Positions 38,401 to 48,864 of a stretch of DNA of 64,000 nt are shown here, piece after piece; within the stretch, counting starts at the first letter, position 1, and each line of letters begins with the position of its first letter. Source of the stretch: Neocallimastix lanati (nom. inval.) (taxonomy: Eukaryota > Neocallimastigomycota > Neocallimastigomycetes > Neocallimastigales > Neocallimastigaceae); NCBI GenBank assembly GCA_016946835.1, contig JACVTC010000034.1, forward strand, positions 186,001 through 250,000, in the 5' to 3' direction. The notes beneath the pieces were generated by a model. It worked only from the letters and a program-made list of their open reading frames with translations. It was not told the origin of the DNA and made no database searches. The translations under genes and the position numbers were made by a program.

Positions 38401-41400
38401 AATATATGTTAATACAATTAGTTTCAAAAAAATTTTATAATATACTTATATATATATTTATACTTACTAACTATTATATGAAATAATTTATAATAAAAAT
38501 TTGATAATTAAATATTTTAATTTAATTAATAATAAATATATGTTAATACAATTAGTTTCAAAAATTTTTTAAAGTATACTTAATATATGTATTTAAACTT
38601 ACGGCCTATTTATATAAAACAATTTGTAGTATAAATTGTATAATTATTAAATATTAAAAATATTTATAATAAATATATGTTAATACAATTAGTTTTAAAA
38701 TTTTTTATAATATACTTATATATATATTTATACTTATACTTACTAGCTATTATATGAAATAATTTATAATAAAAATTTGATAATAATTAAATATTTTAAT
38801 TTAATTGATAATAAATATATGTTTATTGACAATAGCATTTCAAAAATTTTTAATATCATTTTAGTATAAACTTATACTTACCTACTATTTATTTAAATAT
38901 TTTTTTATAAAAATTATAATAATTACATATTTAAAATATTTATAATAAATATAGGTTATTTATTATTATTTTCAAAAAAAAAATATTAATAATAAATTTA
39001 ATTATATATTTATACTTACGGCCTATTTATATAATTAAATTTTTGAATAAATATTATAATAATTAAATATTTTAAAAAATTTATTATAAATATTTTTTAT
39101 TTATCATTAATTTCAATAAATTATTTATATTAAATTAGAATATATTTATACTTACTATCTATTAATATGAAATAATTTTTAGATAATTAAATATTGAAGA
39201 TATGTATAATAAATATATGTTATTTATGATTATATTTGACAATTTTTAATAATAAAGTTAAATAAACATTTATACTTACTAATAGCTATTTAAATTTAAA
39301 TAGTATAATTAATAATAATATAAAATATATAATAATTAAATATTTAAATGATTGATAAAAAATTTAGGTTATTTACAATTAATTTCAAAAAAGTACTAAT
39401 AATAAATTTAATTATATATTTATACTTACGCCCTATTTATATGAAATAATTTGTAATAGAATATTAATAATAATAATCAAATTATATAAATGATTTTTAA
39501 TGAAATGATTTATAATATAAATTTTATAATAGTTAAATATTTAAATGATTAATTATAAATATATATAATTTCAAAAAAAATTTTATTAATCTACTTAAAT
39601 AAATATACTTACATGCTATTTATATATTATTATTAATATAAAATTTATAATTAAATGTTTGAATTATTGATAATAAATATATGTTATTAAAAATTCATTT
39701 AAAAAATTTTTTAATAATAAAATTAAATATATATTTGTACTTACGAGCTATTTACATTAAACCAGTTATATTATAAAATTATTAATAATTAAATATTCGA
39801 ATGGTTGATAAATGAGTATAATTTACAAATTAATTTCAAAAAAAACTAATAATAAATTTAATTTTATATTTATACTTACTCCCTGTTTATATAAAACAAT
39901 TTATAATGCAAAATTTATAATAATCGAATATATATGAATGATTAATAATAAATATATGTCATTTACTTTTATTTTATAATAATTAAATATTTTAAGGATT
40001 AAATACTTTAATGATTAATAATCTATATATTATTTTACAATTAATTTTAAAAAATTTTAATAATATATTTAAGCATAAATTTATACTTACATCCTATTTA
40101 TATAAAAGAATTTATAAAACAAAATTTATAATAATCAAATATTTGAATGATTGATAATAAGTATATGTTATTTACATATTAATTTCAATAATATTTAATA
40201 ATAACTAAACATAAATTCATATTTACCCCCTACTGATATGAAATAATTTGTATTATAAAATTTACAATTATTCAATATTTAAAATATTCATAATAAATAT
40301 ATGTTGTCTAAAATTAGTTTTTAAAAAAATTTTAATGATACATTTAAATATATATTTATACTTACTGCCTATTTAGATAAAGTAATTTGTAGTTAAAATT
40401 TAATATATTTATAATAAATATATGTTGTCTAAAATTAGTTTTTAAAAAAATTTTAATAATACATTTAAATTTATATTTATACTTACCGTCTATTTAAATA
40501 AAATGATTTGGAATATAAAATATATGTTAATTAATTATATGAATAATTGAAAATAGATATATGTTATTTACAAATTATTCAAAAAATTTTAATAATATCT
40601 AAATATATATTTATACTTACGGACTATTTATATGGAATAATTTGTATTATAAAATTTATTATAATCGAATATTTGCATGATTGATAATTAATATATGCTA
40701 TCTATAAATCAGTTTTCTTCAAAAAAAATTTTAATGATCTATTTAAATATATATTCATACTTACCGTCTATTTAAATAAAATGATTTGTAATATAAAATA
40801 TATATTAATTAATTATATGAATAATTGAAAATAGTTATATGTTATTTACAAATTATTCAAAAAATTTTAATAATATCTAAATGTATATTTATACTTACAG
40901 GCTATTTAAATAAAATGATTTGTAATATAAAATATATATTAATTAATTATATGAATAATTGAAAATAGTTATATGTTATTTACAAATTATTCAAAAAATT
41001 TTAATAATATCTAAATGTATATTTATACTTACAGGCTATTTATATGAAATAATTTGTGTTATAAAATTTATAATAATTAAATATTTGGATGATTGATAAT
41101 AATTAATAAATAAATATTTGATTGATTGATAGTAAGTACATATTTTTTACAATTAATTTCAAAAATTATTAATAATAACTAAACATAAATTTATACTTAC
41201 TCCCTATTTATATGAAATAATTTGTGGTATATAATTAATAATATTTAAATATTTATAATATTTATAATAAATGTATGGTTTTTTCAAATTAATTTCAATA
41301 ATATTTAATTTAATAACTTAACATAAATTGATATTTACAGGCTATTTATATAAAATAATTTGTAGTATAAATTTTATAATATTTAAATATTTAAAAATAT

Positions 41401-41876
41401 TTATAATAAATTTATGTTATTTACAATAACGTTCAAAAAAATTTTATAGTATATTTAAATATATATTTATACTTACGATCTATTTATATAAAATATTTTT
41501 TTATATAAAATTTTATAATAATTATTTATTTAAAGTATTTATAATAAGTATTATTCAACAAATATTTTTAGTTTTTTTTTTATTATTATTATTTTTTAAT
41601 AATATATTTAAATATATAATTATACTTACGAACTATTTAAATAAATGAATTTAAACAAATAAATTTTAAAATACATTTAATATATTTAATATATAATTAA
41701 TCTGAATGTATTAAAAATGTATTGAACATTATTTAATAATACTTATATATATCTACCTTCTAAATAAGCAAATAAAATAGAAAATATATATAGTTAGCCC
41801 AAATATAATAAATACATTTAATATAATAATTTAAATAATGATTAAATATTTTTAATTATGTTGTTTTACTTACCGA
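35465..41876 (-). other. Micro-exon cluster B: array of 46 exons, 45 of them exactly 3 nt
   Basis: Minus-strand triplets between (T/C/A)AG and GTAAGT-like donors, as lowest coordinate and triplet: 41874 TCG, 41757 AAG, 41630 TTC, 41477 ATC, 41339 CCT, 41201 GGA, 41033 CCT, 40899 CCT, 40765 ACG, 40621 TCC, 40487 ACG, 40366 GCA, 40227 GGG, 40091 GAT, 39880 GGA, 39745 CTC, 39613 CAT, 39430 GGC, 39280 CTATTA, 39156 ATA, 39020 GCC, 38882 TAG, 38744 CTA, 38603 GCC, 38468 TTA, 38332 GAA, 38193 ACT, 37910 GCA, 37796 ATG, 37661 GCA, 37522 GGG, 37385 GCC, 37248 CGT, 37107 GCG, 36975 TTA, 36836 GGG, 36699 GCC, 36563 CCT, 36412 ATA, 36274 ATA, 36130 AAA, 36002 GTG, 35884 TTG, 35729 AAC, 35602 TCA, 35465 TAT. 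A decayed unit sits near 38057 (donor GT lost). Flanks are conserved while the triplet varies. Confidence 0.75.
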
Positions 41877-42162
41877 CTACATATATGTAAAATAGTTTAT
41901 AATATAAAATTATAAATTTTATGATATATATAATAACCATTTTTAATATTAAATAATAAATTTTATGTTTTTTAAAGTGTTTAAAAAATAATAATATTAA
42001 ATGTAATTTTTATTAAATTATTAAATATATTTTATAATAAAAGCATTATATATAGTGTTAATAAAAAATATAATTAAAAATGATAAAATTTATAATATTA
42101 TTATATTAAATATAATATTATTAATAATAATAAATAAAATTTTATAATTAAGAAAGACTTAC

Positions 42163-43121
42163 AAAAACTCTTGCAGGCTTTATTTTTATTATTATTTTAC
42201 AATATTTTTCAAATATTTTATAAAATTACAAATAAATTATTTAAAAAGAAATGTTAAATATTAATAAGTAGATTATTATTATAATAAAAAAGGCAACTTT
42301 AACATTTTCTAACAATAATTTAATTATAATAATATATTTTATTATATCAATATATTATAAATGATATTTACACTCGGTACATGTATCCACCCCTATTCAT
42401 AAATATTGTATTAATAATATTTACATATATATATTTAAATATATAGTAATATTGTAAAAAAAGGCAATAACTTTAATATATATAATTATTTTAAATTTAT
42501 TATATACTAAATGTATATATATATATATATATATATTTATCCAATTTACCAGCAGAACAAACTAAAGAAATATTATAAATATATTAGTTTTTTTTTTTTT
42601 AGTATTTCAGTATAAAATTTATAAACTCAAAAATTAAATACAAATATAATTTATTAAACCTAATATTTCATATTTCTTTGTAGTTAATTTTTTAAATGAT
42701 TTATTTTTAACCATTTAAAAAATTAGCTATATCTATAACAAAAATAAAAAATATCTTTATAATTTTTATCTCTAAACTACAAAGTAAAAAAAAAAAAAAT
42801 CACTGATATATTTTTTTAAAATATATTATTTTTTCATACCTTCCTTAAAATCTAAATTATTGTATTTTTATTTAAATAAAAAAAGGAATAAAATTAAAAA
42901 ATATATTGAAATAATAAATATATTAACATTAAATATTTATTATTTATGCATAAAATAATATCGATATGTTATTTAATGATAAATTTTAGTTATTTAAGTC
43001 ATATTCATATTTTTAAAATAATAATAATAATAATAAATAATAATTTATTAAATTATTTTTATATTTAAAATAAATAAAAAAATGAAATTTGAAATTTTAA
43101 TTATAGGTAATTTACTCTGGG
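42163..43121 (-). other. Micro-exon cluster C: 5' exons of 6-21 nt
   Basis: Five candidate exons in the same phase: 43116 (6 nt, CCCAGA), 42840 (12), 42550 (12), 42372 (21) and 42163 (15). Joined in order they read without a stop, roughly QNFKE, VCSA, GVDTCTE, SCKSF, and hand on T to the first triplet exon. Three of the five carry one Cys. Donors are GTAAAT, GTATGA, GTAAAT, GTAAAT and GTAAGT. No initiator ATG or signal-peptide exon could be assigned upstream, so this is not the true 5' end of the gene. Confidence 0.6.
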
Positions 43122-44850
43122 CTTTTACAAAATTTATTAAAAATTCTTGAAATAAAACAATATATAGTATTCTATATTTTTATTAAGAAATTATAAATTA
43201 AATTTAAATAATTTAGAAAATTATGTAAAACATTATATCTTTAACAACTAAATTATGCATTAATATATATATATTACTTAAAATATTTCAGTAGCATTTT
43301 ATTATAATATTAAAAGTATTAAAAGAAACGTTGAATAAAAATGAAAAAAAAAGAATATATTTCCATTTTATATATATTTATATATTTTTTTTAAGGTTAA
43401 AATTTAATTGAAATATAATTCATAATAAAGTATTATAGTGAATTACTGATGCATTAATTAAATAATAAATTTTAATTTTTTTTTTTTTTTTTTTTTTTTT
43501 TTGAGAAAAAATTATATATGAGTTTCGATTAATTAATTTTGAATTAATTAAAAAGATTTTCAATTAATCATAAAAATATGTGGCAATGTCAATTTTATAT
43601 ATTTATATTTCATCATTTGTACAAAAAAAAAAAAAAACGTTAACTCCATATTAATTAAAAAACTTTATTTTTCTCTTTTTAAGATTTAAATTAATAAATC
43701 GACATTTTCACTTCCAAATTTTTTAATTTTAAAACTAATATATATATATATTTAATAATTTCAAAATCAAATTATTTTTAATAATTTTGTTTTAATTAAA
43801 ATAAAAAAAAAATTTAAATATTAATTTAAATATATTTAATTTATTCTAATAATAATTAATAATAATGAGTGATATACAACTCAAAAGTTCGATGTACTTT
43901 TGTTGAGATTTATTTATTAAATTTATTATTTTATTATTTATTTATTTATTTATTTAATTTTATTTAAAAACTACATATATTTAAAAAGGCTATTTAACAA
44001 CTTTCTTATACTTTTAATTACAAACTAACTTAACATTTCTAAACACAATATAATTTTTAATCTTAACACAACACTTCTCTTAATTCAGAGAAATGCTTTA
44101 TTTTTATGTTATTTAGTTATAATTAACTATTTAATTAATTGCTCTTGTTATTAGAACAAACTATTAATAATTATTATTTAAGGAAATGTTTAATAGCTAT
44201 ATAAATAGAAAATATAAAATAATAAGAATATAATTAAAACATTGATTTATGCTATAAAATTTATTATTAATTATAAATATAATTAATATATAGAAATCAA
44301 GCCACATATTGAAATTGTTGTAAAATCATTAGATTTAAATTTGATTTATGACATTAATTTATGTTTGAATAATAAAAACTATTTTATATTAATTAAGGTT
44401 TGAATATTTCATTTTATATCATGAGTTAATAACCATGTTAAAATTTACCACTAAACATTTAATTTTATCCTTATATGGATAATAATTTATATAATAATAA
44501 GATAATAATGATTAATAATAATATATTATTTTATTATTTAATTAATTTTATCTTTGTATGGAATAATATTTTGTGATTTAAAAAAATTTTTTTTTAATTT
44601 TATTAATAAAAATTTATTTATTTATTTAATTAAAAAGTTTATTATTAAATGATACTATAAAGAAAAATAGTAAAGCAAAGCATATAGTTGTAAGTGACAA
44701 TTTAAAACTAATAATTATAAGTAAATAAATAACTAATAAAATTTAATTATAAAGATTATTATTATTCTTTTTTTAAACAAAAATATTATGAATTTTAATT
44801 TTTTTTTTTTTTTTTTTTTTTTGTTTGTTTGTTTGTTTGTTTCCAATGTT

Positions 44851-44972
44851 TACTGTACTTGGTTTCAGCCCCCCTAAATGGCAGTGAAAATATTGAGGTT
44901 ATCACACACTTCCATTTTGGAAGAATTGTCACTACTGGACGGTCTTACTGAGTGTTCAGTATAATTATATTT
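44851..44972. other. GC-richer 120-bp block of unknown nature
   Basis: A sharply bounded block of roughly 45% GC in otherwise near-pure AT. It has no open frame. Its ends, TACTGTACTTGG on the left and GAGTGTTCAGTA on the right, are weakly inverted with a TA at each edge. It might therefore be a tiny Tc1/mariner-type MITE or a structured RNA. Confidence 0.3.
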
Positions 44973-45150
44973 TATTGTTGAGAATTTTTCTATATCAAGA
45001 AATTAAACCATAATTCAAAAATATTACTTTTATGACTTCCATTATTAATTAACTAGAATTTCAAATTTTTATAATTTTCAATTATAATGTTTATTTCATC
45101 AATTTTTTCTACTATTTTTAGTTATTTTTTTATGTTATTATAATAATATT

Positions 45151-45284
45151 ATTAAAATTAGATATAAATGGAAAGATAAAAAAATACTGAGAAACAGATA
45201 ATGATTTTACTAAAATTATTAAAATTAGATATAAATGGAAAGATAAAAAAATACTGAGAAACAGATAATGATTTTACTAAAAAT
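45151..45284. repeat. 67-bp tandem duplication
   Basis: ATTAAAATTAGATATAAATG and the following bases occur twice in a row with period 67, apparently without change, which suggests a recent duplication. Confidence 0.9.
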
Positions 45285-45479
45285 TAAGTTAAGTAACAAT
45301 TAAAAAAAAAAAATTAAAAAATAACGAAATTTATATTTTAGTTTAAATATTATAAAGTTATTAATTTTAAATAAAACTTTTATTGTAAAAATTATAAATT
45401 AATATTATTATTATTATTTTATATTATATAAAAGAGAGAATTTTTATAATAAAAAGAAAAGAGGAAAAAAAATATATAA

Positions 45480-45934
45480 TAAATAAATAAATTAATAAAT
45501 TAATAAATTAATAAATTGATAAATAAATAAATAATAATAATAAATAAGAGTATAATAAAAATATTATATTTATATACAATAATATTATATGACTTTAATA
45601 ATAAAAATAGTATTTAAATATTTATTTTTCAATATATAACATTATTTTATTAATAATATAAATATAAATATGAACATGAATATGAATATGAATATAAATA
45701 TGAATATAAATATAAATATGAACATGAATAGTATTAAATATTTTTGTAGGAAGAAAAATAAAATGAAAAATAAAATGAAAAATGAAATTAAAAACAATAT
45801 AAAAGTTAAATTAATTATTAATTACAAATACTAAATATTTTTTTTTTTTGTTTGGTGATGAATAATTAAAAATATTATTTATTTATTTATCTATTTATTT
45901 ATTTATCTATTTATTTATTTATTTATTTATCTAT

Positions 45935-45965
<31 letters not shown>
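45480..45965. repeat. Cluster of short tandem repeats
   Basis: In order: AATAAATTAATAAATT-type repeats (45480-45540), ATATGAATATGAACATGA-type 6- and 12-mers (45657-45730), and ATTT with interspersed ATCTATTT (45875-45967). Confidence 0.85.
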
Positions 45966-46410
45966 TTTTTCAATACACCGTAATGTATTAAAATCAATTT
46001 ATAATATAATTTATAGTTATTCTATATATTCTGTATTCTATTATTTTCTTTGAAGCATTCTTAAAACTTTAAATCCATTCTGTAATATTTATAATTAAAA
46101 AAAAAAAAAATCTTTGGTTTAAATTTTGTGTAACTATTCCTATTTGCAAAATGTCAACAATTTAACAAATACTGGAAATTATGTAATATTTTCAAAAAAA
46201 TTTATAAAAGATCTTTGCATTTTATTGGCTAATAGTCGACTAAAATCACACATTCATTTTAAAGTTTTGATACTTCCTTATTTGGAATTTTTTAACTAAA
46301 AGTAATATATTTATATATATATATATAAACATGGTTAGGGGTTATGAATATTAGTAATAGTAATAAAAATAATAAATTATATAAAAAATTAATATAATTG
46401 TGTTGAAAAA

Positions 46411-46615
46411 TGTTAGAAAATTAGTATTTTTAGTTTATAAATTTAATTAACATTTTAATTAATATTTTTATTTTATTACAACTTTTATTTTAATTTTAAA
46501 TATTAAATAGTTTATTATAAATAAATAGAATATATTATATTAATATATAGTTAAATAAGCCTTTTGCTTCAAATAAATAAAGTTAATAAATAAATAAATA
46601 TTGAGATTTTTAGCA
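46411..46615 (+). repeat. 5' LTR (internally deleted)
   Basis: It runs from TGTTAG to TTAGCA and is followed at once by the primer-binding site GATTAAGAGTCTCAT at 46616. Relative to the 363-bp LTR it lacks the segment between TATATAGTT and AATAAGCC. Confidence 0.88.
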
Positions 46616-48588
46616 GATTAAGAGTCTCATTTGACTCGATAAGTTTGTATAGAAATTTAGAATACTTAGTTAATTAGGAAATTTAGTAATTTAGTAATTT
46701 AATAACTTAGTAACTTATTAATTTAGTAATTTAGTAATTTAGCATTTAGCAATTTAGTAATTTAGTAATTTAGTAATTTAGCAACATAGTATAATTAGGA
46801 TATTTAAGATTAACAACACTTAAATATACATATAAGTAAATAAGAAACACATCAGAATTAGGAAATTAGTATTTGAATGTTTCTTATATAATTTAGTAAT
46901 TAGTATTTAGAAATAGTAATTAGTAATATATTAATACATTTATAAAATGACCGGAACAACTAGAATAGTTCTTAATAGGATGGAATATGTCCTAACAGAA
47001 GATAACTACGATGAATGGTATGAAGACTTTATCCTCGAACTCCAAGGCGTTGGATTAAGTGAATACGTAGAAAAAAACATAGATGATATAGTAAAAGAAG
47101 TAGAGAAGAAATATACAACCAAAGATAAAAAGGGAAATGATATCTTATCTGAAGAAGGTGAAAACAAAATTAAGGAACATAAAATAAACAACTTCAAAGT
47201 TATGAGTTTTTTAAGAAAATCTGTTGATGCAAAAATAAAATTCTTTATTAGAAGTAAGGAAGAAGAAAAAAATTCAGCATACTTAATATTAAAGGTACTC
47301 AAGAAGAAATACCACGAAGAAGAATTCAATGAAATATCAAAACTCTACAGAAGATTAGAAAATATGAGGGCCGGAAGCGATAAAGAAACTTTAGAATACA
47401 TCGAAGAATTTTTAGAAATCACGCAAAAGTTAGGAAAATTAAATAATAAACTTAGCAATAGGGAAAAATTAAACCACTTGTTTAAAGGACTACCAGAGAA
47501 ACAATTAAATTTCTTAGAAATAAGATACAGTATCTCAGAAGACGTCAATGAAATATTAGAAGATATGAAGAAGTAAATTAGAAATAGTAGAACCTTTATC
47601 CTAGGAAAAAATAAAGAAAAAGAAAAAGAAATATCACAAATATCTAAAGGAAAAAATAAGAATAAAAATAAAGACAAAGGCAATAATTACGAAAGTTGTG
47701 ATGAAGACGATATCTGCGAGAAATTCAATAATAAAAGAAGTATAAATAATAAGAAAAAGCGCTGTTATTTATGTGATAGTGAAAACCATTTAGTTTACAA
47801 CTGCCCCTTTAACCCTAAGAATCCTCATAACAATATTAAACACATAGCAGAACAATTCCAAAAATTAAATATTTCAGTTGATGAGATAAATGACATTGAA
47901 TTATGTTACGACAGTGATTCGGATAGCGATAGTAGTATAGTTAAGATAAAAGAAATAAATTTAATTGAAACTGAAAATAGTATAATGGAAACAAATTTAA
48001 TTGAACCTGAAAATAGTATCAAAGAAATAAATTTATATGAAATAAGCACCACTTCAGAAGAAGAAAAAGAAGATAATAATGATAATCAATATTTAATATT
48101 TAAAACTATAGATGATACAAGAAAATTCAATTATGACACAAATCATTGTAATAAAAATAATAACACACCGAATAAAACAGAAAACACAAATATTTTTCAA
48201 AAAGAAAATAATATTAATTATGATTTAAATAATTATTTTATTAATGGAATTTATGATAGCAATGAATATAATAACAGTAACTATAAGAATTTAGGTATAA
48301 ATAGTAACATACGCAATAATGAAATAGCAAGTATGAATAATAATATACATAATAATGAAATAGCAAGTATGAATAAAAATAATATTTCGAATAATTACCA
48401 AAATTATGAAAATGAAAATCCTGTTACGACAGATAAATATATAATTGAATCATTTCAAGATAAAATAAATAAAACAAATCGTAAATTGAACAAATTATTG
48501 AAATGTTTGAGTGAAATTGAAGAAAAGAACAATAACATCCAGAAAATTATTAAAGAATATTTACAAATTATGAGATTTGATAATATTT
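46411..48588 (+). mobile_element. LTR retrotransposon, gag-only family, 3'-truncated copy
   Basis: It shares its LTR, primer site, leader and gag with the complete element at 58218-61437. It starts at TGTTAGAAAATTAG (46411). Its 5' LTR is only 205 bp because about 158 bp of the middle are missing. Similarity stops at 48587, inside the C-terminal part of gag, so the rest of the internal region and the 3' LTR are absent. Many differences from the intact copy are C-to-T or G-to-A. Confidence 0.88.
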
Positions 48589-48590
48589 AA
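46947..48590 (+). pseudogene. Copia-type gag with nonsense mutation
   Basis: The ATG sits in the same context as the intact gag (MTGTTR). Codon 210 is TAA at 47574-47576 where the intact copy has CAA. The frame is otherwise open from there to 48590 and keeps the zinc knuckle CYLCDSENHLVYNC. At 48588 the reading ends early because the element is truncated. One point mutation thus separates a 209-aa product from a frame of about 547 codons. Confidence 0.88.
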
Positions 48591-48855
48591 TTTTTTTATT
48601 TTTTATTTTATATTTTTATTTTTTTTTTTTTTTTTTATTTTTTTACTTTTTATTATCAAATATATATATATTAAATTATGAAATTATTATATAATAAAGT
48701 ATTTATTTAATTATTATTTAATTATTTATTTATATAAAAAAATTTATATATAATACGCCATCTCAAAAAGTATGTGGCTTATATATATTAACGTGCGGTT
48801 CCGAAACGCGCTCTCCCCACATAAATCTATTTTAATGCTTTTTAATTTATTTTAT
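48589..48855. other. Low-complexity spacer with a relic MULE-type terminus
   Basis: Poly(T) and AT sequence come first, then a GC-rich word ending CTCTCCCC at 48811-48818. On the minus strand this reads GGGGAGAGCGCGTTTCGG, similar to the GGGAGAG...CATTTCG ends of other elements here. No partner end was located. Confidence 0.45.
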
Positions 48856-48864
48856 GTAAATTAT

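Larger units (their letters stand above)
43122..46410. other. AT-rich spacer; expected to hold the 5' end of the giant gene
   Basis: No convincing exon, promoter or gene was identified. The stretch contains poly(T) runs near 43480 and 44810, a GTTT run at about 44822-44840, a GC-richer block at 44851-44972, a 67-bp tandem duplication near 45151, and short tandem repeats at 45480-45965. A short hydrophobic reading on the minus strand near 43330-43380 (MEIYSFFFIFIQ) lacks a good donor. Confidence 0.5.

Noticed and set aside
31300-41900. Reading the 135-bp-period region simply as a satellite
   Set aside because: Splice-like borders, exact 3-nt variable GC-rich centres, constant phase and absence of stops are not explained by a satellite. 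The satellite-like similarity is in the introns.
43330-43380. Hydrophobic minus-strand peptide as the signal-peptide exon of the giant gene
   Set aside because: No good donor site in the required phase; the composition alone (TTT runs) explains the hydrophobicity.
47985-48590. Independent 201-aa gene
   Set aside because: It is in the same frame as the gag at 46947 and is the continuation after the stop at codon 210.
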